Positions 43,345 to 52,144 of a DNA stretch of 64,000 nt are shown here, piece after piece. Origin of the DNA: Pilimelia terevasa (GTDB lineage Bacteria > Actinomycetota > Actinomycetes > Mycobacteriales > Micromonosporaceae). Position numbers and translations under genes: made by a program. The stretch covers positions 1 to 64,000 of the forward strand of contig NZ_BMQC01000008.1 in assembly GCF_014647915.1 (NCBI RefSeq), given 5' to 3'. Under the pieces are notes generated by a model. The model was not told where the DNA came from, ran no database searches, and saw nothing but the letters and a program-made list of their open reading frames with translations. Within the stretch, counting starts at the first letter, position 1; every line of letters begins with the position of its first letter.

Positions 43345-43989
43345 TTACGTCGCGGGCGGGGTGGGGGTGGTGCTGTGGGTGAGGAACCAGACGCCGCGGA
43401 AGCGGTCCCAGCCTTTGGGGTCGACGGTCAGGACGTGCCGGCCGGGGACGGGGCTGGTGGTGAAGCAGACCGTCGCTTTCAGGTGCGCGCCGGCGGCGAG
43501 GCTGCGCGGGCGGAGGGTGCCTGCGCGGTGCGGGAGCAGGGTGCCCTCCGGCGTCCTCAGCTGCCAGTCGCCGACGGTGATGGGTAGCGGCTTGTCGTGG
43601 TGGCTGCGGTAGGTGACGGCGGCGCAGGTCGTGCGGCCGGCCCCGGGGCGTAGGCCGGTCGCGGTGATGTGGACGCCGCGCAGGATGACGCGGCCGGACC
43701 GGTCGGCGCAGTAGTCGTCGTCCTGGTTCTGGCCGGGATAGGCGCCGGGGGCCGGGCAGTTCGGGTGAACGGTATGGGTGATGACGGCGTCGGTGAGCAT
43801 CCGGTGCATGGCGACGACGACGGTTGCGGCACCGACGACCGCCACGGCGGCCGTCGTGGCGAACGCGAGGACGGGCAGCGCGGCGACGGCGACGATCAGC
43901 CAGACGACGATCGGGACCTGCGGTGAGGACCGGTTGTGGAGAAAGGGGCGGCGCGGCGGCGGCCCAGGGGGAGGCAGTCTCACCGACAC
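43345..43989 (-). CDS. Membrane-anchored protein with extracytoplasmic beta domain
   Basis: 214 residues from GTG at 43989 behind GGGAGGGG. Two adjacent hydrophobic segments (about 28-48 and 50-68) form an N-terminal anchor. The outer part (about 80-214) has a CPAPG...C pair, VILRGVHITATGLRPG, and a Cys-bearing strand (KATVCFTTSPVPGRH) typical of an immunoglobulin-like fold resembling DUF4352 domains. Function unknown. Confidence 0.65.
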   Translation of the reverse strand: MSVRLPPPGPPPRRPFLHNRSSPQVPIVVWLIVAVAALPVLAFATTAAVAVVGAATVVVAMHRMLTDAVITHTVHPNCPAPGAYPGQNQDDDYCADRSGRVILRGVHITATGLRPGAGRTTCAAVTYRSHHDKPLPITVGDWQLRTPEGTLLPHRAGTLRPRSLAAGAHLKATVCFTTSPVPGRHVLTVDPKGWDRFRGVWFLTHSTTPTPPAT

Positions 43990-44418
43990 GTCAGACCCCT
44001 CCCGTTCGCCTACCCGTACTTCGGTGCGCGGGTGGCGGATCTGAGCGTCTTCGGCGGCGCATTCGTCACCGCGCGCCGGAACATGCCCGACCGATGCGAA
44101 AATGGCGGCGTGGTGCCTGGCGAACGTCCATGGACCGCCTCGCGGTTCCAGCGATTTCAAGAGGCTGTGCAGCCTCGTCCCGCCCGATGCCGGCGGTCCG
44201 CCAGCAGTTTGTGAGGATGGCGAATCCGCGTTCGCCTTGGGCGCTTAGCGTGCTCGGCCGCCTGGCCGCCTACCTCAACCGGTAACCCCACCACCGGGTT
44301 ACCGGCGCCTGGCGGGCGGACAGGCCGGCCGCGACAGTGGCCCGTGCCGAAGCGGAACAGCCATGTGCTGTGGTGGGTTGGATCCTGCAGCGCCTGCTTG
44401 AAATTGCTGACATGTTGG
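43990..44418. other. Intergenic region with a hairpin
   Basis: No gene supported. CCGGTAACCC / GGGTTACCGG (44279-44288 and 44296-44305, 7-nt loop) forms a perfect 10-bp hairpin, probably the terminator of the STAS gene or of something decayed on the plus strand. Confidence 0.55.
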
Positions 44419-44739
44419 TCAGACGGTGCAGGGGTGCACTTGGCCGATCGCGTGTCGGAGTTCTACGGAGTCCTTGACAACTGCGCGCCGGTGGCCGGGC
44501 AGGCACAGGTGCAGTGCGAGGTCGATGTGGCCGGCGTCCTCGGCGGCCTCCGCCAGCGCCTCCACGGCGCCACTGTCCAGGGCAGACACTTGAGCTAGGT
44601 CGATGACGAGTGGGGATGCGCCTTCATCGAGCAGATTTTGCAGGGTGGTGTTGAGTTGGTGGCTGAGGGCGCCGCTGAGTGGACCGTCGGCCCAGACCAG
44701 AGCCGCCTCGCTGAGTCGAAGCACGGTGAAATCCGCCAT
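44419..44739 (-). CDS. STAS-domain protein (anti-anti-sigma type)
   Basis: 106 residues from ATG at 44739 with GGAGG upstream. The SpoIIAA-type pattern is clear: an N-terminal strand (FTVLRLSEAALVWADGPLSG), then LVIDLAQVSALDSGAVEALAEA, where the Ser after Asp is the usual phosphorylation site. No kinase or sigma partner is adjacent, so its partner is elsewhere. Confidence 0.82.
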   Translation of the reverse strand: MADFTVLRLSEAALVWADGPLSGALSHQLNTTLQNLLDEGASPLVIDLAQVSALDSGAVEALAEAAEDAGHIDLALHLCLPGHRRAVVKDSVELRHAIGQVHPCTV

Positions 44740-45013
44740 AAGGTACCTCCCGGCCGTGCGCTGGGTTATGTCTCCGGTCAGCCCTTGGCTGCGATCAATA
44801 TCGCGCTGCACCAGCGGCTTGCGCCGTCAGACAGTGGTGTCACGCTCCGGAGTTGATCGATGGGCGTAACGTTACGGCACTGGTCTTGGATGGGGCAATG
44901 CGTTCGGGCCGTTGGTGCCGCTGCTCACAACGGCTGCGTATGGGTGTGGGATCGCCGGCGGTCCGTCAGCTGGTGTCGCCCGCGGTAAAGCGCACCCCGA
45001 AACGACTGCGGGG

Positions 45014-45340
45014 ATGGCAGTGAAAACGTTCGTAGACGAGGTGCTGCGCGCTGTGGATCATGCTGGGATCGTCTTCCGTCCAGGGCCTACGGGCAGCCGT
45101 GCCGCGTTGGCCTGTGGGCCGGATGTGTGGGAGGTGATCGGTGTCGCGCACGCCGTCAGGGACGAACAACCAGGGCTGGCCGAGGACGCGTTGCTGACGC
45201 AAGTCGCGTCGGTCACCGGCCTGAGCGGTGAGCAGGTAGCCGCCGCCATGCGCTATTGCGCCGAGTTCGGAGATGAGATCGACCGCCGAATCTGGGCGAA
45301 TCTAGCCGCTGGCGGGCCGGCGTTGATATCGGAGAGCTAG
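45014..45340 (+). CDS. Hypothetical small protein, possibly DUF433/antitoxin-like
   Basis: 108 residues from ATG at 45014. It contains GPDVWEVIGVAHAV, an acidic DEQPGLAEDALL, then TGLSGEQVAAAMRYCAEFGDEIDRRI. The last part loosely recalls DUF433-type antitoxins, where a Y-box helix is followed by an acidic turn. The resemblance is weak. No toxin-like gene is adjacent. Confidence 0.5.
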   Translation: MAVKTFVDEVLRAVDHAGIVFRPGPTGSRAALACGPDVWEVIGVAHAVRDEQPGLAEDALLTQVASVTGLSGEQVAAAMRYCAEFGDEIDRRIWANLAAGGPALISES

Positions 45341-45469
45341 CCGAAGGGTTAGGTGTCGTTGGGCCTGTGGCACCACAGGTGGTGCCGCTCTGGAGGCTGC
45401 AGTTGTGGTCGCTGCTGGCGGTCACCGACGTGCCGGGTCGTCGGGGCCGATCTGGGTGGGGATCAGTGT

Positions 45470-45513
45470 GTCAACCGGGGTTGACGCACCGGGGGTCGTC
45501 AACCTAAGTTGAC
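45470..45513 (+). promoter_or_regulatory. Promoter with two GTCAAC-N4-GTTGAC operators
   Basis: Two 16-bp palindromes, GTCAACCGGGGTTGAC (45470-45485) and GTCAACCTAAGTTGAC (45498-45513), 28 bp apart centre to centre. A promoter is built into them: -35 TTGACG (45481-45486), 18-bp spacer, -10 TAAGTT (45505-45510). The expected start of transcription falls on the ATG at 45517, so the mRNA is probably leaderless. Confidence 0.8.
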
Positions 45514-45516
45514 AGC

Positions 45517-45753
45517 ATGACGGAGGCAACGGACCTGGCCGCCGACGCCGGCAACCCTGACCCCCGAGTGGGGTTGCGTGCTGTCGTCGCCCTGCGCCGC
45601 CTGCTTGAAGGCTTGGAGAATCTCCAGGTCGCTAACGCGCGCCGGCATGGCTGGTCGTGGCAGGAGATCGCGGACGCCCTTGACGTGACCCGCCAGGGCG
45701 TCCACAAGAAGCACGCCGGCCGGGTGCCGGCCGCAGACCCTCAGGAGGCGTGA
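45517..45753 (+). CDS. Small HTH protein, likely autoregulator
   Basis: 78 residues. Residues 20-65 form helices ending in an HTH: WSWQEIADALDVTRQGVHKKH. The first helix (VALRRLLEGLENLQVANARR) could dimerise. The ATG lies only three bases after an operator and has no ribosome site. Its stop overlaps the ClpN gene start. The operator layout suggests that it represses its own operon. Confidence 0.75.
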   Translation: MTEATDLAADAGNPDPRVGLRAVVALRRLLEGLENLQVANARRHGWSWQEIADALDVTRQGVHKKHAGRVPAADPQEA

Positions 45754-46322
45754 TGTTCGAACGGTTCACCCAGGCCGCACGCGACGCGGTGGTACGCGCG
45801 CAGACGGAGGCCCGCGGTCTCGACCACGACCGCATCGGCACCGAGCACCTACTGCTGGCGTTACTGCACAGTGGACTCACCGTGCCGGGCCTTACCTACC
45901 CGCACGTCCACGAGCAGGCCCGCCGCCGAACCCCCGCGACGCTCGGCGTGGAGCCGGATCGCGACCAGGCGGACGCCGCCGCGCTGAAGGCCATCGGAAT
46001 CGACCTCGACCAAGTGCGCCGCACGATCGAGGCCACCTTCGGCCCCGACGCCCTCTCCCTGCCTCCGCCGGAGCAGAAGCGGAGTTGGTGGCGGCGGGCG
46101 ATGAACCATGTGCCGTTCACGCCACGTGCCCGCAAGGTCCTGGAACTGTCGTTGCGCGAGGCCCTGCGTTTGAAGCAGAGGTTCATCGCGCCTGAACACC
46201 TCATGCTCGGCATCCTGCGCGACAACGGTGGCACGGCGACTCAGATCATGACCGATGCAGGCGTTGACCTCACAGCGCTCGGCCAACAGCTGGAAACGGC
46301 CCTACTACGCCAAGCAGTGTAA
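45753..46322 (+). CDS. Stand-alone Clp N-terminal domain protein
   Basis: 189 residues from ATG at 45753 with AGGAGG 5 nt upstream; it overlaps the HTH stop. Two Clp_N repeats are visible: about 2-45 (FERFTQAARDAVVRAQTEARGL, then GTEHLLLALL) and about 125-187 (FTPRARKVLELSLREALRL, then APEHLMLGILRDN). There is no AAA+ module or Walker motif. It probably acts as an adaptor or regulator of Clp proteases, or as a substrate-binding decoy. Confidence 0.85.
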   Translation: MFERFTQAARDAVVRAQTEARGLDHDRIGTEHLLLALLHSGLTVPGLTYPHVHEQARRRTPATLGVEPDRDQADAAALKAIGIDLDQVRRTIEATFGPDALSLPPPEQKRSWWRRAMNHVPFTPRARKVLELSLREALRLKQRFIAPEHLMLGILRDNGGTATQIMTDAGVDLTALGQQLETALLRQAV

Positions 46323-46707
46323 CTATTCCCAGCGATACGGCGGCCGGCCCGGCGCCCGGTGTCAGTGCAGGAATCGGAAGCATAGTCATCTTTTGCTTCG
46401 ACCTGACCGTGAGCGTCCTCGCTCACAGCGCAGGCTGGGCACCTGACTCCTCGTGCACGACAGTCACCTGTCTCACGGCGTCGATGAGCGCCAGTTCGCC
46501 GCTTCGCTCACTCTCGCCGCCGAGGTGATGACACGGGAGCGCATACAGTGAGCCTTTTTCATCCTGACCGCAGGGACCTCACCGCGACCTTGAGCCAGTC
46601 GGCTCCTGCTGTTTGCCCGGCGGCCTGACCTGCGGTGAACCAGGCCTACCGTCTGGAGTCGACGCCGTCCCGCACCTCGTCTGACCTGCCAATACGCCAG
46701 GATGAAA
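46323..46707. other. Intergenic region, nothing recognised
   Basis: No gene, repeat or convincing hairpin seen. Confidence 0.5.
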
Positions 46708-46854
46708 ATGGCTCAGTACATCGTGACGATGAACTCCGACGATCTCGAAAAGGCACAGCGCCGCGGCTTCGATGCCGACCCCCATGTGTTACCACAGCGA
46801 CTTACCGATCAGTTCGAGGCGGGTGGCCTGTTCGGCTTCCGCTTCTTCAAATAA
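46708..46854 (+). CDS. Small hypothetical protein, 48 residues
   Basis: Reads MAQYIVTMNSDDLEKAQRRG, continues with an acidic/His turn and RLTDQFEAGG, and ends LFGFRFFK. AGGA lies 5 nt before the ATG at 46708; an ATG two codons earlier is also possible. The even mix of residues and the clean stop suggest a real gene. No family recognised. Confidence 0.45.
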   Translation: MAQYIVTMNSDDLEKAQRRGFDADPHVLPQRLTDQFEAGGLFGFRFFK

Positions 46855-47137
46855 TCACCCCCCGGGGTTGGTCGCCACCGGAGGTTGATCTTGATAGGCG
46901 ATCGCAACATGGGAGCGCGCCAGACCGGCGAGGGCCTTGTGAAATCATTCCGGCAGGTAACCGCCTGGCTGTGGAAGACTTGCAACCGGCCGGTCCCCTT
47001 ACCGGAACCTGAAGTGGGAGGTTTTCCTGCATCAGTGTGGCGACTGCCACTGTCGGTAATCTGACAATACCCGTGCCAATACTCCACCAACTGCGCTTTC
47101 ATCGGCGGCGCATGTCCCAGACATCGGAAGGAGAAAC

Positions 47138-48526
47138 ATGCTCCGCCCAGTGCGAAGGATGCTCCTCGCCGCTACGGCAGCCGTGGCCGTCCTGGCCAGC
47201 GGCACCGCCGTAGCAGCCGCACCAGCCGAGACTGGCTACTTCAACTACACGATCCCACAACGTCAGCCTGACGGGACTACCCGTCAGGTGTCGATCGATC
47301 AGGCGCAGCCGGTCAACCCGGTCCCGACCACGCTGGCCGAACGGTTGGAGTGGGAACGAACGCCCAAGAGCGAGGACGCCGTTCCCGCTCGCATCCCCAC
47401 CAACAGTGGGCAGCGCGTCACCTACGATCCGGTGACCGTCGAAGAATGCAAGGCATTCACCGCGTCTGACCAAACGCCGTACGCACACAAAAACCACTAC
47501 GGATTCTGCTCCAACGGTTCTGTTGAAATCGGACGGATGACTTGCCCGTTTCCGTCATGCCTGCATTCGAAATCATTCGGACTGACCATTATCGGCCACG
47601 GTGACCGAAACATTGAAACGGGGGCCGTGCAGCGGAAGGCGTCGTTCACCCTCAATACGCGGATGGGTCACACCATCGGCACCCAGGTACCAGACAACAT
47701 CCTCGTGACAGTCGGCCTCGACTGCGTCGCTCTCAACGGCACTACCTGCAACAACCCTTGGGGCGGGGGTATCACCAAGACGTTGGGTGAGTGGCGTCGG
47801 GATGAGACTGAGACGGCGACTCTGACAATCGAGGGGACACCCTCCGAAATTCCGACTGATCCGAACTGGGATGGCAAAAGCTACTACAATCTGCGCCCTT
47901 TCATACGTCACAACAACCCCCAATTTCCGCCTACCGAGCGGAACCTGCCGTGGGATGCCATGCGATGCGATACATCCACGAAGAATTACTCCCGACCCTA
48001 CCGAGACAACGGCGCATGCATCTTCACAAACATCAACGCACTGTTCCCCATCTCCCGAGCTCCTGGTAGCCCGCACAAGTCGGTCGGAGATCACTTGTGG
48101 CAGGCATTAAACAAGCCGCTGGAGACCAAGCCTGGCGTCCCCAATAAGGTCATCCCAGGCAAGCCGGGATCAGGGCAACCACTGACGCGCCTGGTCGACC
48201 ACACGCCCGAACTTGACGCGCGAATCACTAAGAACCGGACGCGGGCGCGGGAGAACTGCGTGAGGTTCTGGGGTGTCGACTACGCCAAGCCGGAAAGCCC
48301 GAACAGCGAATATCCGAAACAGAAGCGGGACTGCGACGAGTACCCGATGGCTTCAACGTTCGAGGGAGCTGCCCACGCGGACTACCAACCAGGTTCGATC
48401 TTGTCGTTCTCTTCCAAGCCGGTTCCATTTGGGGAGAACCGCAGCGCGGGGAACTGGCTTCAGCAATGGTACGCCGAGGATCACATCATCCACGGCGACT
48501 ATTTCTACATCCGCGTGTTGGATTAA
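47138..48526 (+). CDS. Secreted NucA/NucB-type deoxyribonuclease
   Basis: 462 residues behind GGAAGGAG. The signal peptide (about 1-28) ends VAAAPA. A long, Cys-containing N-terminal region has several possible disulfide pairs (CKAFT, FCSN, TCPFPSC, DCVALNGTTC). The C-terminal domain (about 350-462) has the NucA/NucB signature DCDEYPMASTFEGA near 398-411 with an upstream CVRFWG and downstream NWLQQWYAEDHI. This is the DNA-entry nuclease fold. Active Asp/Glu residues look intact. It is likely exported and DNA-degrading, for defence, competition or nutrient gain. The N-terminal region is unlike the short Bacillus enzymes. Confidence 0.85.
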   Translation: MLRPVRRMLLAATAAVAVLASGTAVAAAPAETGYFNYTIPQRQPDGTTRQVSIDQAQPVNPVPTTLAERLEWERTPKSEDAVPARIPTNSGQRVTYDPVTVEECKAFTASDQTPYAHKNHYGFCSNGSVEIGRMTCPFPSCLHSKSFGLTIIGHGDRNIETGAVQRKASFTLNTRMGHTIGTQVPDNILVTVGLDCVALNGTTCNNPWGGGITKTLGEWRRDETETATLTIEGTPSEIPTDPNWDGKSYYNLRPFIRHNNPQFPPTERNLPWDAMRCDTSTKNYSRPYRDNGACIFTNINALFPISRAPGSPHKSVGDHLWQALNKPLETKPGVPNKVIPGKPGSGQPLTRLVDHTPELDARITKNRTRARENCVRFWGVDYAKPESPNSEYPKQKRDCDEYPMASTFEGAAHADYQPGSILSFSSKPVPFGENRSAGNWLQQWYAEDHIIHGDYFYIRVLD

Positions 48527-48548
48527 GGTCGCGGGAAGCTGACAGATG

Positions 48549-48576
48549 GGCGGCGGGGTCGGCTGGCCCCGCCGCC
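48549..48576 (+). terminator. Hairpin between nuclease and next gene
   Basis: Perfect 10-bp arms GGCGGCGGGG / CCCCGCCGCC around 8 nt, 19 nt before the next start codon. It could lower read-through or, as in the conjugation block, insulate the next gene. Confidence 0.7.
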
Positions 48577-48594
48577 GCCGCTGAAAGGACCGGT

Positions 48595-49059
48595 ATGAAC
48601 GGGACGATCACAGACGCGGCGGAAGTATCGGTGCTGGTGCTGTACAGCCACTTCACGCTGCAGATCAACGCCTCGCCGGATGCCCCTGACATCGACTTCG
48701 AGCAGACGGTAGCGGACATCAACGAGTCGCTGGTGACACTAATGTCGGGGGACAGCGGTCACCGAGCGGCCGTGCGGGTGGAGCTGCTGGCCGCCTCGTT
48801 CGGCGCCCCGATGCCGCCCGCCGAGACGTTGGTGGTGGCGGGACAGGTCATTTCCGATGGCAGCCCCCTCTTGCTCGCCGGTGTCACTACAGGTGAGGTG
48901 CACGAGTTGTTCGCCCCGCCGGCGGGCCGGTATGTGCTACGGGTGACGTGCTCCGGCCGTGACCGGATGTTGGCGGAGTTGGCCGCGGGCCGCAATGCCG
49001 ATGGGGTGGAGCGGTGGCTGATCCAGATGTGGCCTGCCGGGTCGGTAATGCCGGGGTAG
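48595..49059 (+). CDS. Hypothetical protein downstream of the nuclease, possible inhibitor
   Basis: 154 residues behind GAAAGGA. Strand-rich and acidic: VSVLVLYSHFTLQINA, DIDFEQTVADINESL, then VRVELLAASFG and TTGEVHELFAPPAGRYVLRVTCSGRDR. No signal peptide, so cytoplasmic. The pattern of alternating strands loosely recalls Nin-type (ComJ) nuclease inhibitors or small immunity proteins. The link to the nuclease is by position only. Confidence 0.5.
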   Translation: MNGTITDAAEVSVLVLYSHFTLQINASPDAPDIDFEQTVADINESLVTLMSGDSGHRAAVRVELLAASFGAPMPPAETLVVAGQVISDGSPLLLAGVTTGEVHELFAPPAGRYVLRVTCSGRDRMLAELAAGRNADGVERWLIQMWPAGSVMPG

Positions 49060-49081
49060 AGGCGGATGGGGTCGTCGGCTG

Positions 49082-50489
49082 GGGGTCTGTCAAGATAACG
49101 GTGTAAGCCGGTCGATATCTTCTACTTGCTGGCGGTGCGGAGTCGGCCTTCGAAGGTGATCTCGAAGGCGTTCAGGGCTGCTTTCCAGCGCACGGCCCAC
49201 CGGCGTCTGCCGGTGCCGGTGGGGTCCAGGGCCATGACGGCCATGTAGACGCACTTGAGCGCGGCCTGCTCGTTGGGGAAGTGGCCGCGGGCGCGGACGG
49301 CTCTGCGGATGCGGGCGTTGACGGACTCGATGGCGTTGGTGGAGCAGACGATTTTGCGGATCTCGGGGTCGAAGCCCAGGAAAGGAACGAACTCCGCCCA
49401 CGAGTTCTCCCACAGCCTGACGATCGCCGGATACTTGTGTCCCCACGTCTCGGCGAACTCCAGGAACCGTTCCTGAGCTGCAGATTCAGTAGCCGCGGTG
49501 TAGACCGGTTTCAACCCGCGGGCGATCGCGTCCCAGTGTTGGCGGGCCGCGTAGCGGAACGAGGCGCGCAGCAGATGCACGATGCAGGTCTGGGTGATCG
49601 CCTGCGGCCACGTCTGCCCGATCGCATCTGGTAGGCCCTTGAGACCGTCGCAGACGACCATGCACACGTCCTCGACCCCGCGGTTACGCAGTTCAGTAAG
49701 CACTGACAGCCAGAACTTGGCGCCCTCGCCGCCGTCGCCGGCCCACAGCCCGAGGATGTCTCGGCACCCGTCGACAGTGACGGCCATCGCCACGTAGATC
49801 GGCCGGTTAGCGACCTTCCCATCACGGATCTTGACGTGAATCGCGTCCAGGAAAATCACCGGGTAGACCGGGTCCAGGGGCCGATTCTGCCACTCGGTCA
49901 TGCCGTCCATGACCTTGTCGGTGATCGTGGAGATCGTCTGGCGGGATACCTCGGCGCCGTAGACCTCGGCCAGGTGGGCGGATATCTCGCCGCAGGTCAA
50001 ACCCTTGGCCGACAACGACAACACCATGTCCTCAACGCCGGACAGACGCCGCTGCCGCTTACGCACGATCGTCGGCTCGAACGACCCAGCCCGGTCCCGC
50101 GGCACGGCGATCTCCACCGGGCCCACGTCGGTGAGAACGGTCTTGGTTCGGGCGCCGTTGCGGGAGTTCCCGCTGCCGGCGCCGGCCGGGTCGTGCTTGT
50201 CATAGCCGAGATGGTCGGTGATCTCACCTTCCATCGCCGACTCCAACACAATCTTCGTCAGCTGCTGCAGCAGTCCACCTTCGCCGGATAGCTGGAGGCC
50301 CTGCTGCCGGGCCTGGGCCACCAACTGCTTGACCGCCGCGGTGTCCACACCCGCCATCTCGTCGCGGCCGCTCGTCTGGGTTGTCGTCTCGTCCTCAGCC
50401 ACCGCGGCAGTATCCGCCACGGCTGTCGTCATCGTCATCAGGTGTCAATCCCTTGATCAGGGGCTTACACCGTTGTTCTTACAGACCCC
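49082..50489. mobile_element. IS256-family insertion sequence
   Basis: 28-bp terminal inverted repeats (left 49082-49109, right 50462-50489) match at 24 of 28 positions, beginning GGGGTCTGT and ending AACGGTGTAAGCC. The element is about 1.4 kb and carries one transposase gene. I do not see a clear target duplication, so ends may have been rearranged. Confidence 0.88.
49122..50438 (-). CDS. IS256-family transposase
   Basis: 438 residues. DDE motifs are recognisable: the first Asp in VIFLDAIHVKIRDG, the second in MVVCDGLKGLPDAIG, and the Glu in CSTNAIESVNARIRRAVRARG. The C-terminal KWKAALN-type helix (RWKAALNAFEITF) is typical. Full length and no frameshift, so it may be active. Confidence 0.93.
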   Translation of the reverse strand: MTMTTAVADTAAVAEDETTTQTSGRDEMAGVDTAAVKQLVAQARQQGLQLSGEGGLLQQLTKIVLESAMEGEITDHLGYDKHDPAGAGSGNSRNGARTKTVLTDVGPVEIAVPRDRAGSFEPTIVRKRQRRLSGVEDMVLSLSAKGLTCGEISAHLAEVYGAEVSRQTISTITDKVMDGMTEWQNRPLDPVYPVIFLDAIHVKIRDGKVANRPIYVAMAVTVDGCRDILGLWAGDGGEGAKFWLSVLTELRNRGVEDVCMVVCDGLKGLPDAIGQTWPQAITQTCIVHLLRASFRYAARQHWDAIARGLKPVYTAATESAAQERFLEFAETWGHKYPAIVRLWENSWAEFVPFLGFDPEIRKIVCSTNAIESVNARIRRAVRARGHFPNEQAALKCVYMAVMALDPTGTGRRRWAVRWKAALNAFEITFEGRLRTASK

Positions 50490-50731
50490 GCCAGGCTGGT
50501 CTCCCACGGCCGAAGTTGGAAGGCGTGTAACCGACGACGACTCGCGGTGCCCGTGTCAATCCGCCACCTGCCCGCACGACGTTGGGGGAAGACGACGTCC
50601 CCCCATTTTCTCGCACTGGCTGGCCGCGAGGCAACTGTCACAGGCCGGTCTGACGGGATAGTCCCCGAGCACGGTCCTACGTGGTGATCTACCATGACGC
50701 TGAAATAAACGCGTACGACGAAGGGACCCTG

Positions 50732-51085
50732 ATGGCTCGACAGACAATCACGGTACTGACCGATGACCTCGATGGTGGGACGGCCGATGAGAGCGTGAGT
50801 TTCGCCCTCGACGGCGTCCAGTACGAGATCGACCTGTCCGCCAAGAACGCCGAGAAGCTACGGAAGGCCCTGGCCCCGTACGTCGACAACGCCACCCGGG
50901 TCGGCCGCGGCGGGGTAGTACCCGGGCGTCGCGGTCGCACCGTGCGCGGCTCCGGGCCCGCGGTTGGTGGTGGCCGGGAGCAGAACAAGGCCATCCGCGA
51001 CTGGGCCAAGCAGACCGGTAAGGACGTCAGCGACCGCGGCCGCATCCCCGCGTCCGTGGTGGCCGAATTCCAGGCAGCACACTAA
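50732..51085 (+). CDS. lsr2: Lsr2-family nucleoid protein
   Basis: 117 residues behind GAAGGGA. The N-terminal domain (TITVLTDDLDGGTADESVSF, YEIDLSAKNAEKLRKAL) is the dimerisation half. A basic linker with RGRTVRG follows. The C-terminal helix-turn (AIRDWAKQTGKDVSDRGRIPASVVAEF) is the AT-hook-like Arg-Gly-Arg DNA-binding domain. Lsr2 silences A+T-rich foreign DNA. It lies directly beside the IS element and close to a lower-G+C module. It is likely an accessory paralogue. Confidence 0.92.
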   Translation: MARQTITVLTDDLDGGTADESVSFALDGVQYEIDLSAKNAEKLRKALAPYVDNATRVGRGGVVPGRRGRTVRGSGPAVGGGREQNKAIRDWAKQTGKDVSDRGRIPASVVAEFQAAH

Positions 51086-51404
51086 ACCACTGTCGTCGGA
51101 CTTCCGGGTAGGCCCTGGGCCCGCTGGCAACCTTCGGGCACCTCCGGGGTGACAGCCATGCCGCTGTCACTTGCCAGTGCCGTAGTACCGCCTGCTGTCG
51201 GTGACGTCGAACCGGTCCAGTGGCGTACTCCTGCTTGCAGGCGTTTCCCGAAACCAAGGCGTGTCGGATTCGTGCCAGCCCTTGAGCTGATTGGCCGGCT
51301 CATGCCCCGGACCGACGAGCGTCGTTTCTCGGTTGGTCGAGACTCCGGCGTCCCGCACTCGCCCATCGGCGCGCGGGCAGGTACTGCCCGCGTCGAGCGA
51401 CCGG
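51086..51404. other. Intergenic region, nothing recognised
   Basis: No gene, repeat or hairpin that I can support. Confidence 0.45.
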
Positions 51405-52001
51405 TCACGGCTGCGGCGAGGGCTCGGCCGGACCGCTGGTGGTGTTGTAGGTGTTTTTGGCGGCGACGACGGCCGTTTGGATGTGTTCGGGGTTGACGCC
51501 GCTGACGTTTAGTGGGGGGTGCAGGCGCCGGACGAGTTCTGCTTCGATGGTGGCTGGTTCTGCGTCCTCGGCCCAGGTCAGCTGGAGGTGTGCGTGCATC
51601 CACGCGGTCAGCCGTGCCTCGTCCTCGGGGAGCAGGACCACCCGGTCGGTCCAGGTCGTCCGGTAGCCCTCGGATGCCAGGAGCCCGGCCAGGGTACGGC
51701 GCAGGGTCGACTGGCCTGAGCGGCGCAGGTGGTTGCGTAGGATCCGGCCGCGGAGGCTGGTTGCCCGGCCGAGGTACAGCAGCCGCAGGCTCGGATCGTT
51801 CGGGTGTGGCGGTCCTGGCAGGTCAGGAAAGACCGAAGGAGCGGCCCACCAGGCGTAGACGCCGCTACCCCGGCTCAGTCCCTTCACGGCGACGTCGAGT
51901 CCGACCGGCACCCCGAACAACAGCCGTAGAACCTGCTCAATCCGGGCCTGCCCGTCGGGGACGTCGTCGGGTCGCATTGCGCTATTGGTCATCAAGGCCA
52001 T
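51405..52001 (-). CDS. GIY-YIG nuclease-like protein
   Basis: 198 residues from ATG at 52001. The GIY-YIG core is visible as SGVYAWWAAPS, then RLLYLGRATSLRGRILRNHLR, where the two strands carry GVY and YLG, followed by an Arg-rich helix. A later helix (SEGYRTTWTDRVVLLPEDEAR) and Glu residues (EDEAR, IEAEL) may complete the site. Usual for a stand-alone repair or restriction-like nuclease. Function in this region unknown. Confidence 0.75.
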   Translation of the reverse strand: MALMTNSAMRPDDVPDGQARIEQVLRLLFGVPVGLDVAVKGLSRGSGVYAWWAAPSVFPDLPGPPHPNDPSLRLLYLGRATSLRGRILRNHLRRSGQSTLRRTLAGLLASEGYRTTWTDRVVLLPEDEARLTAWMHAHLQLTWAEDAEPATIEAELVRRLHPPLNVSGVNPEHIQTAVVAAKNTYNTTSGPAEPSPQP

Positions 52002-52144
52002 GCTAAACGTCCGGGCCGGCCACGCCGGCGGGACCGCACGACACCGCAGCGCACTACCGGGGCTGGCCGTCTGGTGTCGCGGCGTGGTGGTGCCTTGTTG
52101 CGGTGTGAGCGAACGTGCGGCGGGCTCGGCACTACCATGGAGGC

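Noticed and set aside
44216-44285. Short plus-strand frame ending AAYLNR
   Set aside because: Only about 22 codons with AGG before the ATG; ends inside a hairpin and resembles nothing I know.
49082-50489. Target duplication flanking the IS256-type element
   Set aside because: Flanking bases were compared; only a displaced GGCTGG is shared, which is not a proper 8-9 bp duplication.
51149-51512. Plus-strand frames opposite the GIY-YIG gene
   Set aside because: They are shadows of the minus-strand gene or lack coding character.
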